NCBI GenBank assembly: GCA_002309235.1
Contig: DBXA01000138.1
Span: forward strand, 1 to 20,613
Direction of reading: 5' to 3'
Source: Christensenella sp. UBA1224
Lineage (GTDB): Bacteria > Bacillota > Clostridia > Christensenellales > Aristaeellaceae
DNA: 20,613 nucleotides
Part shown: positions 7,786 to 14,992 of the stretch, one piece after another
How positions within the stretch are numbered: the first letter of the stretch is position 1
Layout: each line of letters begins with the position of its first letter
Program-made: the position numbers and the translations under genes
Notes under the pieces: model-generated
Databases searched by the model: none
Seen by the model: only the letters and a program-made list of their open reading frames with translations
Told to the model about the DNA's origin: nothing

Positions 7786-9153
7786 CTATCTCGAAGCACG
7801 CTTCGCGCGTTCGGAATCACCGCGCATGAGCCGTATCTGTACAAATGAGATAGCCATGATAACAGCGCCCAACACCATCGACATGGCAGATGCGATACCC
7901 GCTATATTCTGTGTGAAGGCGGTATCCCGTATGTACATGAGCAACACCGCGTTGGCCCCGTTGTAGTTATATCCCGTCAAGAGGTTCGGCTGGCCGTAAA
8001 CGTTCAATTGAGCAATGACGGTCGTTACGCAGGTGTACATGAGCGGATAGGACATGTTCGGCAGCGTGATATAGCGGAATTTGCCGAAAGCCCCTGCCCC
8101 GTCGATAGCCGCAGCCTCGTACTGGTCGTCCGGCACGCTCGCCAGGGCACTCTGGTAAATGACCATCGTGCCTCCTGTACCCCACCAGGCAGTGATGATG
8201 ATCATCATCACCCAGGTATAGGGCGGGGCGAACCAGTTCCAGGTCGAACCGAACAGGTTCACAGCCATACCGTAAGTATTGTTGAAGAAATACTTCCACG
8301 CCAGCATGACAGTCGTAGTGGACAGGAGTGAGGGCAGGTAATAAACCGCCTGCAGCACCTTACTGCCGCGGGTGATGCTGCGCGTTGCCAGCGCAATGGA
8401 GAAGGGCACCGCAATGCAGAACGGCGTAACATACAGCATAAATTTTATGGTGTTCCAAAGGCCTTTTCGAAGCTGACCGAAATATGTGTTTTCGGAATCA
8501 AACAGTATCGTTCTGAAATTGCGCAGCCCGGCAAAGACCGGGTCGTTATAAAGATCCCACGTGGTGAACGCCGCGTATATCCCGTAAATGATGGGCACCA
8601 TGGAAAAAACTACGAACAGGAGCACGTGCGGCGCTATAAAGATATACGGCTCCACCTGCCTTTTCAGGCGGTAGCGCGTGACCGGCGTGCGGAAATCCGG
8701 AAAGATGGTGAGTGTAGACGCCAGTATCAGCGCGGCTGTCAGCCAGCACCACCAGTTAGGCGTCATAGTGATATTGAAATCCCGTTTTTTTACCTTGATG
8801 CCTTCCGCGAGGAACTGCTCGTTCAATATATTGTATACGGAGTTATTTCGCGTTTCGGCACAGTATGTGATGAGAAAGACGATATAAAGGACCGTCATGA
8901 TCGCCATAAAGAGGAAGCTCACATTCGGCTGCCCGTGGAAAAGCGAGAGCAGGGCAAAGATGAACAGAGCTATGATCAGCGCGAGCAGCAAGGACGGTGC
9001 GCTGGAAAGGGAGTACAGCGTCAGGTAGTGGGGCACGAAAGTCTCCGCCACGGTCCCTTTATGCGTTACGACGGCATCGACTCCCGAAAAGAAAAACGAC
9101 ACCGCGAACGCCAAAAGCAGTACTGCAGCCAGCAGGCCGCGTTTTATCTTCAT
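7786..9153 (-). CDS. Carbohydrate ABC transporter permease, MalF/CUT1 type with N-terminal membrane extension
   Basis: A 455-residue permease. The C-terminal ~280 residues are a standard CUT1 permease domain starting at VEPYIFIAPHVLLFVVF and including the EAA loop YEAAAIDGAGAFGKFRYITLP. Ahead of it lie about 170 residues with four extra predicted membrane segments (including RGLLAAVLLLAFAVSFFF, SLLLALIIALFIFALLSLF and FLFMAIMTVLYIVFLITY) and a short polar segment before the fourth. Typical CUT1 permeases of Firmicutes have about 290-310 residues; E. coli MalF also has an N-terminal extension, but a different one. I chose the ATG at 9153 because GGGAGG is 8 bases upstream; a start at 9231 would lie inside the upstream stem-loop region without a binding site. 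It pairs with the permease gene downstream and the binding protein upstream. Confidence 0.9.
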   Translation of the reverse strand: MKIKRGLLAAVLLLAFAVSFFFSGVDAVVTHKGTVAETFVPHYLTLYSLSSAPSLLLALIIALFIFALLSLFHGQPNVSFLFMAIMTVLYIVFLITYCAETRNNSVYNILNEQFLAEGIKVKKRDFNITMTPNWWCWLTAALILASTLTIFPDFRTPVTRYRLKRQVEPYIFIAPHVLLFVVFSMVPIIYGIYAAFTTWDLYNDPVFAGLRNFRTILFDSENTYFGQLRKGLWNTIKFMLYVTPFCIAVPFSIALATRSITRGSKVLQAVYYLPSLLSTTTVMLAWKYFFNNTYGMAVNLFGSTWNWFAPPYTWVMMIIITAWWGTGGTMVIYQSALASVPDDQYEAAAIDGAGAFGKFRYITLPNMSYPLMYTCVTTVIAQLNVYGQPNLLTGYNYNGANAVLLMYIRDTAFTQNIAGIASAMSMVLGAVIMAISFVQIRLMRGDSERAKRASR

Positions 9154-9230
9154 CTGGGATGCCTCCCATGCAGGAAAGGGGGATATTGCTGTCCCACATG
9201 CCTGTATTTTTTGTAGGTGGATGAAAATCA

Positions 9231-9256
9231 AGGGGAAGGGATGGCTCCCTTCCCCT
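9231..9256 (-). terminator. Stem-loop between binding protein and permease genes (partial terminator or mRNA-stabilising hairpin)
   Basis: AGGGGAAGGGA (9231-9241) pairs perfectly with 9246-9256 around a 4-base loop, 24 bases after the binding-protein stop and 78 bases before the permease start. On the minus strand it is followed only by TTGATTTTC, a weak T tract. Such hairpins after a binding-protein gene usually stop some polymerases or protect the upstream mRNA, giving more binding protein than permease. That role is inferred from position. Confidence 0.65.
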
Positions 9257-9279
9257 CAAGAGGGTTTATCGATCAGTGA

Positions 9280-10533
9280 TCAGATGCCGGCGGCGATGGC
9301 ATCATCCACTTCTTTCTGGATGGTCACGCCCGCGCTGTAGAGATCGTAATCCGGGTCATACACCGGGTCAAGGCCGACATGGCCGCAAGCGCCGGTGAAG
9401 GTGGACCAGTAGTTGTAGCGATAGATCTTGATGTGCGGCACAGTGCCGGCTTCGCCGAGGAAGCACTGCTCCAGCTCAGCAAACTCCGGCATCTCGGTCA
9501 CGCTCTTATACAGCGGGACCTGACCTGCCTCGGTGCCCCAGATAATGGAATGCGCACCCATCCAATCGATAAAGGTCGCAACGGCGAGGTCTTCCTCTTC
9601 CGTGCGGTCCTCATTCTCGGGCTGCATCCAGGTGTGGGATCCGCAGCGGCAAAGAGCCGTCTCCGGGCTGAACACGGGCATCATCATAGCGGTATAGTTC
9701 AGGCCTTCGACCTTCATGAGAGTTGCGTTCGTCCAGGTGCCGTTCTCGAAGAAGAGCAGGGAGCCGCCGATGAAGCGGGTTCTCGCGTCATCCTCGCGGG
9801 GGATGGAGTAACCAAGGTTGTTCTGCTCCTGGAACCTGGCAAGCATATCGCCCCAGATCTGCGGATCGATGACCAGATTGCCGTCCTGGATCAGCTCGAC
9901 CTGGCCAAACTCCTCATAGCGGGCAACGAATTCATTGAAGCCGCCATGATAGCTGATGACCGCGATATCTCCCAGATCGCCGGCAGCCTTAATGGTCTCT
10001 CCAGCTTTCAGGATCTCGTCGAAGGTCACATAGCCGTCCTCAAGCAGATCAGCCAGCTCATACTTCGCGATGAGGTCCATATTGACATAGAGCACGGGGG
10101 CATTGAAGTCCCACGGGATGCCGTACTGATAGCCATCGTAATTGGTGCGGTCAAGCACCAGCTCCGGATAATTCGCACGGTCAAGAGCGCCTTCCTCAAA
10201 GAGGAAATCGACATCGGTCAGGATACCGTCGTCTACCATCTTCGGCACGCGCTCGACATGGCCGATCATAACATCCGGGATATCATCCGTCACACCGGCC
10301 TGTACATTCGTATATAGATTGGTATACGGATCGTTGAAGGGCGTGTGGTTAACCTTGATCTTTCCGGCATATTCCTCGTTGAACTGGTCGACCAGCTTCT
10401 GCAGTGTCTGGCCGTCATCACCGGTGAATACCGTCCAGAACTCGATCTCGATGGCATCATCCGCGAAGCCGACAGAGGTCAGTCCCAACAGCAGCGCAAG
10501 CGCGAGTACGACAGAGATGAGTCTCTTTGACAT
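9280..10533 (-). CDS. Extracellular sugar-binding protein of an ABC importer
   Basis: A 417-residue solute-binding protein of the family found with CUT1 sugar importers. It has an N-terminal signal peptide (MSKRLISVVLALALLLGL, likely cut after VGFA at residue 24) followed by EIEFWTVFTGDDGQTLQKLV, the usual first strand and helix. Trp- and Tyr-rich stretches such as QYGIPWDFNAPVLYVN and FFENGTWTNA are typical of the sugar-binding cleft. The start at 10533 has GGAGG 8 bases upstream; an in-frame ATG at 10551 lies in front of that site. Unusually for a Firmicute there is no lipobox cysteine, so lipid anchoring is not evident. It is first in the operon of binding protein, two permeases and sulfatase, behind a strong promoter with a possible operator. 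The ligand cannot be told; the co-transcribed sulfatase suggests a sulfated glycan fragment. Confidence 0.92.
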   Translation of the reverse strand: MSKRLISVVLALALLLGLTSVGFADDAIEIEFWTVFTGDDGQTLQKLVDQFNEEYAGKIKVNHTPFNDPYTNLYTNVQAGVTDDIPDVMIGHVERVPKMVDDGILTDVDFLFEEGALDRANYPELVLDRTNYDGYQYGIPWDFNAPVLYVNMDLIAKYELADLLEDGYVTFDEILKAGETIKAAGDLGDIAVISYHGGFNEFVARYEEFGQVELIQDGNLVIDPQIWGDMLARFQEQNNLGYSIPREDDARTRFIGGSLLFFENGTWTNATLMKVEGLNYTAMMMPVFSPETALCRCGSHTWMQPENEDRTEEEDLAVATFIDWMGAHSIIWGTEAGQVPLYKSVTEMPEFAELEQCFLGEAGTVPHIKIYRYNYWSTFTGACGHVGLDPVYDPDYDLYSAGVTIQKEVDDAIAAGI

Positions 10534-10560
10534 ATATCCTTCCTCCTTCATAATATGGTC

Positions 10561-10592
10561 ATTTACGTCAGCTTTTGTGCTTTAACGTAAAT
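10561..10592. promoter_or_regulatory. Inverted repeat in the leader of the binding-protein operon, candidate repressor operator
   Basis: ATTTACGT (10561-10568) and ACGTAAAT (10585-10592) are perfect 8-bp inverted arms 16 bases apart. They lie just downstream of the predicted transcription start (about 10597) and before the ribosome binding site. The position is that of a roadblock operator. No LacI- or GntR-type repressor gene is in the window, so the binding protein is unknown. Confidence 0.5.
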
Positions 10593-10603
10593 TCCTGATT
10601 AAA

Positions 10604-10631
10604 ATTATAGCCTCTTTGTATGAATTGTCAA
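10604..10631 (-). promoter_or_regulatory. Near-consensus sigma-A promoter of the sugar-binding protein operon
   Basis: On the minus strand the -35 is a perfect TTGACA (10626-10631) and the -10 a perfect TATAAT (10604-10609), with a 16-base spacer. It should be a strong promoter, so control probably acts by repression or a block in the leader. Transcription would start near 10597, leaving a leader of about 64 bases. Confidence 0.8.
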
Positions 10632-10695
10632 CAACTATTTTCAGGAATGCAAAGTCATGCCAAAGGGCGCCTGCCCCGTCCCGGCCCCGTCCGCA

Positions 10696-11547
10696 TCAGG
10701 GCTCGACCATTTTCCCTGTTTTATAAGAGGTTTCGATCGCCCGCATGAGTTTCCCAGGCAGGCGCAATTCCTCAAAGCTGTGCGGAAGGCGGCCGTTAAG
10801 CACCATATCCCGGTATTCCATAAGCTCCCGCTTATAGATATCCCCCAGGTCATAGGTATGCATGGAGCACGTGCCGCCGTCCGTATGGACGGTGACGGTG
10901 TATTCGTAGCCCGCGTAATAGTGGGCTGTGACATCGAATGGGCCGTAATCGAACAGCACGGTGACCCTGTTTTCCCTCTCATCCGGGCAGTAGGCGAAAA
11001 GGCGCTTTACGCCGCCGCCGAACACGCGCAGGAGCATCTCCACCAGGTGCTGGGAATAGAAATAAAAGCCCGCGTAATCGTTCACCATGCTGACGGGTGC
11101 GGAAAGGCTGCCGCCCAGGATCTTCCTGCCATAGATAAAATCGGTGATGCCGTCAAGCTTACGCAGGAATTTGAGAGAAGAGCCGCCGCAGAGGAGCGCT
11201 CCGCTCTTTTCCGCGGCGGAAAAAAGACTGTCTGCCAGTTCCTCCTTTACCGTGATGGGCTTATCGATAAAGGCTGGGATGCCCTTTTCGATATATGGCA
11301 TAGCGTATTCATAATGCAGATCGCCATGCCTGGCCGTGACGAGTATCCCATCCACACGGCCAAGGAAATCCTCCGGCCTTTTCCCGAATTCGGTAACAAG
11401 GCCTTCCCGCGCAAGCTTCCTGTTCGCCTCCTCATCGTAGCCATAAGCGCCGGCTACGGTAAAGCAGGAAAGATCCGGATCATCGCGGATCAGGCGGGCA
11501 AATGCCGATGCATGGGAATTTTCCGTACCGAGTATAGCGAGTTTCAT
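10696..11547 (-). CDS. Gfo/Idh/MocA-type oxidoreductase (short form)
   Basis: A 283-residue NAD(P)-dependent oxidoreductase. The N-terminal Rossmann fold starts with KLAILGTENSHASAFARLI, a variant of the glycine-rich loop seen in sugar-locus members. The family motif EKP appears as DKP (95-97) in GIPAFIDKP, keeping the lysine. The C-terminal part is a shortened beta-sheet domain; many family members have 330-390 residues. Such enzymes oxidise or epimerise sugars, inositols or their derivatives; the substrate here is unknown. ATG at 11547 is preferred (AGGAGG 8 bases upstream), although a GTG directly before it is possible. The gene follows the pseudouridine synthase stop by only 24 bases, so it is probably read with the miaA operon, yet its likely role ties it to the sugar importer downstream. 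Confidence 0.85.
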   Translation of the reverse strand: MKLAILGTENSHASAFARLIRDDPDLSCFTVAGAYGYDEEANRKLAREGLVTEFGKRPEDFLGRVDGILVTARHGDLHYEYAMPYIEKGIPAFIDKPITVKEELADSLFSAAEKSGALLCGGSSLKFLRKLDGITDFIYGRKILGGSLSAPVSMVNDYAGFYFYSQHLVEMLLRVFGGGVKRLFAYCPDERENRVTVLFDYGPFDVTAHYYAGYEYTVTVHTDGGTCSMHTYDLGDIYKRELMEYRDMVLNGRLPHSFEELRLPGKLMRAIETSYKTGKMVEP

Positions 11548-11571
11548 CACAGTATCCTCCTCTTGCCGTTA

Positions 11572-12555
11572 TCACCTGACAGCAGAAATATCAAAGCCCG
11601 GGAAAAGCCTGTCCGCGAAGGCTACGCGGCCGACCGAGAAGCTTTTGCCGGAAAGGTAGCCGAGAGGGCCTTCCCCATCCTCGAAATCAAATACCACTTT
11701 ATAGGCGTACAGCGCCTGGTAACCCTGCTCAAAGCGGTCATCCTGCCTGCTGCCATACTGAGTATCGCCCAGCAGAGGATGCCCTGCCTGCGCCATCTGC
11801 GCGCGGATCTGGTGCGTACGGCCCGTCAGGAGCTCGCACTCCACAAGGGTGAGGCCCATATGGCCGGCAAGCGTGCGGTATCTCGTGAGCGCCTCCTGGG
11901 CACCTGTGACCGGTTTTTCCAGCACGCGCACGCTGCGGCTGCCTTCCGGTTTATAGATATAACCCCGCAGCATGCCTTCCTGGGGAACGAGGGCACCGTA
12001 TACCGCGCACAGGTAGTATTTGTTCACTTCCCGCGAGGCGATGCGGGCGTTCATCTCCTTAAGCGCCGTCTCATTCTTTGCCGCTATCACAATGCCGCCG
12101 GTAAAGCGGTCTATGCGGTTGCACAGCGCCGGCGTGAAGGCGCCGGGCGCCTTCGGGTCGTATTCGCCCTTCTGGAAAAGGTAAGCCCTTATGTGGGTGA
12201 CGAGGGTGTTGATCTGCTCCGTATCATCCGGATGCGACATGAGGCCTGGTTTTTTATCTGCGAGGAGGATATTCTCATCCTCATACAGAATATGGAGGTG
12301 CACGCGGAAATCACGCAGAAAGCGTTCCTCCTTTGAGACCTGTGGCTGCTCAAACACGTCATCCGGCAGGTAAAGACGGATGGTATCCCCTTCGGAAACC
12401 CTGGCGTCTCCCGCCGCGTGCTCGCCGTTCAGGCGCACCGTCTTGGATCGGAAGGCCTTCTGCATGCCCGCCCGGGTCAGCGAAGGCGCCGCGGCCTGCA
12501 GCCAGCGGTCAAGACGCTTTCCGTGATCCTTTCGTTCTACCGTGTATTCACGCAT
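11572..12555 (-). CDS. RluA-family pseudouridine synthase
   Basis: A 327-residue enzyme that isomerises uridine to pseudouridine in RNA, probably 23S rRNA by analogy with RluC/RluD. An S4-type RNA-binding domain covers roughly residues 13-65 (RLDRWLQAAAPSLTRAGMQ). The catalytic motif is CNRIDRFTGG, with catalytic Asp149; Asn replaces the usual His at its start, a form I recall in Firmicutes members. Further family motifs are LTGRTHQIRAQMAQAGHPLLGD and KPGLMSHP. The start ATG lies inside the end of miaA (8-base overlap), so translation is coupled. The modified site cannot be assigned from sequence alone. Confidence 0.92.
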   Translation of the reverse strand: MREYTVERKDHGKRLDRWLQAAAPSLTRAGMQKAFRSKTVRLNGEHAAGDARVSEGDTIRLYLPDDVFEQPQVSKEERFLRDFRVHLHILYEDENILLADKKPGLMSHPDDTEQINTLVTHIRAYLFQKGEYDPKAPGAFTPALCNRIDRFTGGIVIAAKNETALKEMNARIASREVNKYYLCAVYGALVPQEGMLRGYIYKPEGSRSVRVLEKPVTGAQEALTRYRTLAGHMGLTLVECELLTGRTHQIRAQMAQAGHPLLGDTQYGSRQDDRFEQGYQALYAYKVVFDFEDGEGPLGYLSGKSFSVGRVAFADRLFPGFDISAVR

Positions 12556-13468
12556 CTCGCTCTCTCCCCTCCAGGAATGCGTCGATCAGCCCGCATGCGC
12601 GTTCGACAGGCTCCTCATTCATATCCAGCCAGTTGATCTCCTTATCGCGGCGAAACCATATCCTCTGGCGCTTGGCAAACTGGCGTATGGCTGTGGCGAG
12701 GAGAGCGCACATCTCCTCCTCCGAGGAGAACTCCCCCTTCAGGTATCTCGTCAGGAAGCGGTATTCCAGGCCAAGCTTCATCAGGAACTCTTCATCCGCG
12801 CCGTTTTCGATCAGGCGGCGCACCTCATCCACCATGCCGGCCTCCATGCGCCTTGTCAGCCTTTCATCGATACGCTTTGCCAGCGTTTCCCTGTCCCAGG
12901 TAACGCCTATCTTCAGTACATCGTAGCGCTTTTCCCGCGGCGAGGGGCCCTTGTCTCCATCGTGTATCTTTTCCAGGCAGCGCATCACCCGGTTGCGGTT
13001 CTTCGGATCCACCCCGGTATCCGGCTCAAGCGACAGGAGCATGGCATATAATTCCGGCGTCTCCTTTGTCTCCAGGTACGCGCGGTAAGCAAGATCCGGC
13101 TGCGTATCGGAAAGAACATAGCCCTCGCACACGCTCTCCACATAAAGGCCGGTGCCGCCCACAAGGAAAGGCGTTTTGCCGCGGGACAGGATATCGTCTA
13201 TCGCCCGGTAGGCTGCCTTCTGGAAATCCGCCATGGAAAAGAAGGTGTTCACATCGCAGATATCGATGAGATGGTGCCTGACACCTCGCGTTTCCTCCGG
13301 CGTGATCTTGCCGCTCCCCAGGTCCAGCCCGCGGTATACCTGGCGCGAATCCGCAGAAACGATCTCACCGTTATAACGAAGCGCAAGCTCCACCCCGAGC
13401 CCGCTCTTCCCCGAAGCGTTCGTGCCCACCACAGCAATGAGGGGCGGAAGGCGTTTTTCTCCCGGCAT
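12548..13468 (-). CDS. miaA: tRNA dimethylallyltransferase
   Basis: A 306-residue MiaA, close to the family's usual length. It transfers a dimethylallyl group to N6 of A37 in tRNAs reading codons that begin with U. The P-loop is GTNASGKS (15-22); SADSRQVYRGLDLGSGKIT (38-56) carries the conserved Asp40, Arg42 and Gln43; HHLID (65-69) and GGTGLY (104-109) follow. RDKEINWLDM near the C terminus is also typical of the family. The start at 13468 follows an AAAGGAGAGG binding site. It is the first gene of an operon with the pseudouridine synthase and the oxidoreductase, and is divergent from the IseA-like gene. mutL or hfq, which often adjoin miaA, are absent. Confidence 0.95.
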   Translation of the reverse strand: MPGEKRLPPLIAVVGTNASGKSGLGVELALRYNGEIVSADSRQVYRGLDLGSGKITPEETRGVRHHLIDICDVNTFFSMADFQKAAYRAIDDILSRGKTPFLVGGTGLYVESVCEGYVLSDTQPDLAYRAYLETKETPELYAMLLSLEPDTGVDPKNRNRVMRCLEKIHDGDKGPSPREKRYDVLKIGVTWDRETLAKRIDERLTRRMEAGMVDEVRRLIENGADEEFLMKLGLEYRFLTRYLKGEFSSEEEMCALLATAIRQFAKRQRIWFRRDKEINWLDMNEEPVERACGLIDAFLEGRERDA

Positions 13469-13516
13469 AGTACCTCTCCTTTGACAGAACGGCGCCGGTA
13501 CGGCGCAGTGACACTC

Positions 13517-13535
13517 CCCGGTGAAAAGAACCGGG
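13517..13535 (-). other. Small hairpin in the miaA leader
   Basis: CCCGGT (13517-13522) and ACCGGG (13530-13535) form a 6-bp stem with a 7-base loop just downstream of the predicted miaA promoter. No T run follows on the minus strand, so it is not a terminator; it may only stabilise the leader. Confidence 0.35.
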
Positions 13536-13546
13536 CCGATATATGT

Positions 13547-13555
13547 AGTATATCA
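13547..13555 (-). promoter_or_regulatory. Probable extended -10 promoter of the miaA operon
   Basis: The minus strand reads TGA-TATACT (-10 at 13547-13552 with the upstream TG at 13554-13555). At 17 bases spacing the -35 is ATGCCA (13570-13575), matching consensus at 4 of 6 positions. It lies about 80 bases before the miaA start. Confidence 0.5.
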
Positions 13556-13580
13556 CAGAAACGAGGCTTTGGCATAAATA

Positions 13581-13609
13581 TTGCAATCACCCGGCCATTA
13601 TCATATAAT
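13581..13609 (+). promoter_or_regulatory. Promoter of the IseA-like gene
   Basis: TTGCAA (13581-13586, 5 of 6) and TATAAT (13604-13609, perfect) are separated by 17 bases. The predicted start is near 13616, giving a leader of about 34 bases with an AGGAAGGA ribosome binding site. The promoter is back to back with the miaA promoter. Confidence 0.7.
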
Positions 13610-13649
13610 AACGATACACCAACAGACAGGCGGCAGGAAGGAATAAGAC

Positions 13650-14237
13650 ATGCGAAAAACCCTTATATGCGTAGTCGCGCTCTTGTCGGCGCTGCTTTCC
13701 ATCTATCCCGCACCGTGTGAAGGAGCCGGAGGTCCTTTCCCCGCATCCGCACAGATATCAGACTTGCCGGAGGATTTCATCCTGCCGGAGGACGCCGGCC
13801 CGGAGGAGATCATGTCGGCGGCTCTCGAGATCTACTCCTGGTTCGCCATGGGAACGCTGGATGTCGATCCATTCGCCCCCAGCGCAGATGGGACGCTTTT
13901 CCGCGTATATGATGAAAGGCTGAACACGAAGGCAAAGCTCAGTTCCATACTCCACGCGTACTTTTCCGACGAGATCTGCCGGGAACTCCTCTCCAGCGGC
14001 GTATACCGGGAGGAGGACGGCTATCTCTATTCCGGCATCGATTCAAGGGAGATCAACCCGGCGATCGCTGAAACGCAGTACTACATCTCCTACGAAGACG
14101 GGGAAACGCAGCATATCACGGCAGCCGTCTTTTATTCCGAAGAGGAAGGCGTGATCACCTCCATGGAGGAATACACCTTCCTGCGGGAAAAGATAGACGG
14201 CAAATGGCTGTTCACGGATTTCTGGTTCTTCTGGTGA
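13650..14237 (+). CDS. Exported IseA-like protein (possible cell-wall endopeptidase inhibitor)
   Basis: A 195-residue protein with a signal peptide (MRKTLICVVALLSALLSIYP, likely cut around residues 22-26). The mature part resembles the IseA family of Firmicutes: a helical start (EEIMSAALEIYSWF), LFRVYDERLNTKAKLSSILHAYFSDEICRELL as the central conserved region, EEDGYLYSG, and a C-terminal sheet ending in EKIDGKWLFTDF. In Bacillus subtilis IseA inhibits D,L-endopeptidases that cut peptidoglycan; whether this distant relative does so is inference. It stands alone between its own promoter and a terminator, divergent from miaA and just ahead of the sigma-factor block. Assignment is from remembered family patterns, so moderate certainty. 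Confidence 0.65.
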   Translation: MRKTLICVVALLSALLSIYPAPCEGAGGPFPASAQISDLPEDFILPEDAGPEEIMSAALEIYSWFAMGTLDVDPFAPSADGTLFRVYDERLNTKAKLSSILHAYFSDEICRELLSSGVYREEDGYLYSGIDSREINPAIAETQYYISYEDGETQHITAAVFYSEEEGVITSMEEYTFLREKIDGKWLFTDFWFFW

Positions 14238-14266
14238 AGAAATATACACTTAATGAACAATATCCG

Positions 14267-14301
14267 GGCAGGGACATGATCGTAGTCCTTGCCTTATTTT
14301 T
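14267..14301 (+). terminator. Intrinsic terminator after the IseA-like gene
   Basis: GGCAGGGAC (14267-14275) pairs with GTCCTTGCC (14285-14293), nine pairs including one G-U, around a 9-base loop, followed by TTATTTTT. It lies 29 bases after the stop and separates this gene from the sigma-factor unit. Confidence 0.8.
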
Positions 14302-14331
14302 ATGACGAAGGCGACACATTTAATATATAAT
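14302..14331 (+). promoter_or_regulatory. Candidate promoter of the sigma-factor unit
   Basis: A perfect TATAAT at 14326-14331 has ATGACG (4 of 6) as a -35 at 14302-14307 with 18 bases between. The leader would be about 79 bases. I saw no clear ECF-type AAC/CGT promoter that would show autoregulation. Confidence 0.4.
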
Positions 14332-14416
14332 TTACAAAAAATAGCGCCGCAAATCGCAAGTTTAAATGTCTCCTATTATGAAGGGTACGTGAAATTGATG
14401 ACTATGGGGGTATCTA

Positions 14417-14992
14417 ATGCGCAGAAGAAAGGAAAGATCTCAGGTTGCGCTCGGAAAAAAGGACCGCGCGTTTTTGGAACAACTGTACGTACAGTATCAC
14501 CGTCTCATGTTCAGTACCGTATACAAAGTGTGCCCTGATCAGGATCTGGCAGAGGAAACCGTATCGGATACCCTTATCACTTTAGCCGAAAAGCTGCCCC
14601 TGCTCCGTGCTCTTCCTGAAAAACAACGCAGCGCCTATCTGATTGTTTCCGTAAGGAATGCAGCCCGCAACCGTCTGGCTGCGCGCAACCGGATTTGGAA
14701 CCGAGAAGTTTTCACACGCGAACTGCCGCAAGATTTTCCAGCTGCCTACGGGGATCCGGAAGAAGAAACACTCCTGCAGGAAAGGCTTGCTTTAACTGAG
14801 AAAATGATTGGCATCCTCCCTATGCAGGAAAGAGAAGCACTGCGTTTAAAATACCGTGAAGCCCTGTCAGAAGGAGAGATTTCCGTGCGGCTGGACGTAT
14901 CTGAAAGTACCGTGCGATCCTATATCGCAAAAGCTCGCAAACACCTAAAAAATATGATCGAGCAAGAACATAAGGAAGGAAACCTGCAATGA
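14417..14992 (+). CDS. RNA polymerase sigma factor, ECF-like (sigma-70 family)
   Basis: A 191-residue sigma factor with only regions 2 and 4. Region 2 spans about residues 18-85 (FLEQLYVQYHRLMFSTVYKV, DLAEETVSDTLITLAEKL, AYLIVSVRNAARNRL). Region 4 spans about 125-182, with an ILPMQEREALRLKY helix and the DNA-binding helix-turn-helix LSEGEISVRLDVSESTVRSYIAKARKHLK. It should direct polymerase to a small set of promoters when released from its partner. The start has a GGGGG-type ribosome binding site 6 bases away. The stop overlaps the start of the DUF4367 gene (ATGA), so the two proteins are made together. GC is lower than in the flanking housekeeping genes. Confidence 0.9.
   Translation: MRRRKERSQVALGKKDRAFLEQLYVQYHRLMFSTVYKVCPDQDLAEETVSDTLITLAEKLPLLRALPEKQRSAYLIVSVRNAARNRLAARNRIWNREVFTRELPQDFPAAYGDPEEETLLQERLALTEKMIGILPMQEREALRLKYREALSEGEISVRLDVSESTVRSYIAKARKHLKNMIEQEHKEGNLQ

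Noticed and set aside
10674..10692. Direct repeat CCCCGTCC with an 11-base period after the oxidoreductase gene
   Set aside because: Short and within GC-rich sequence; only two copies, no stable terminator stem beyond 4 pairs and no T run.
10657..12336. A 559-codon plus-strand open frame across the oxidoreductase and pseudouridine synthase genes
   Set aside because: It spans two real genes and their gap in antisense, and its product is composition-driven without family motifs.
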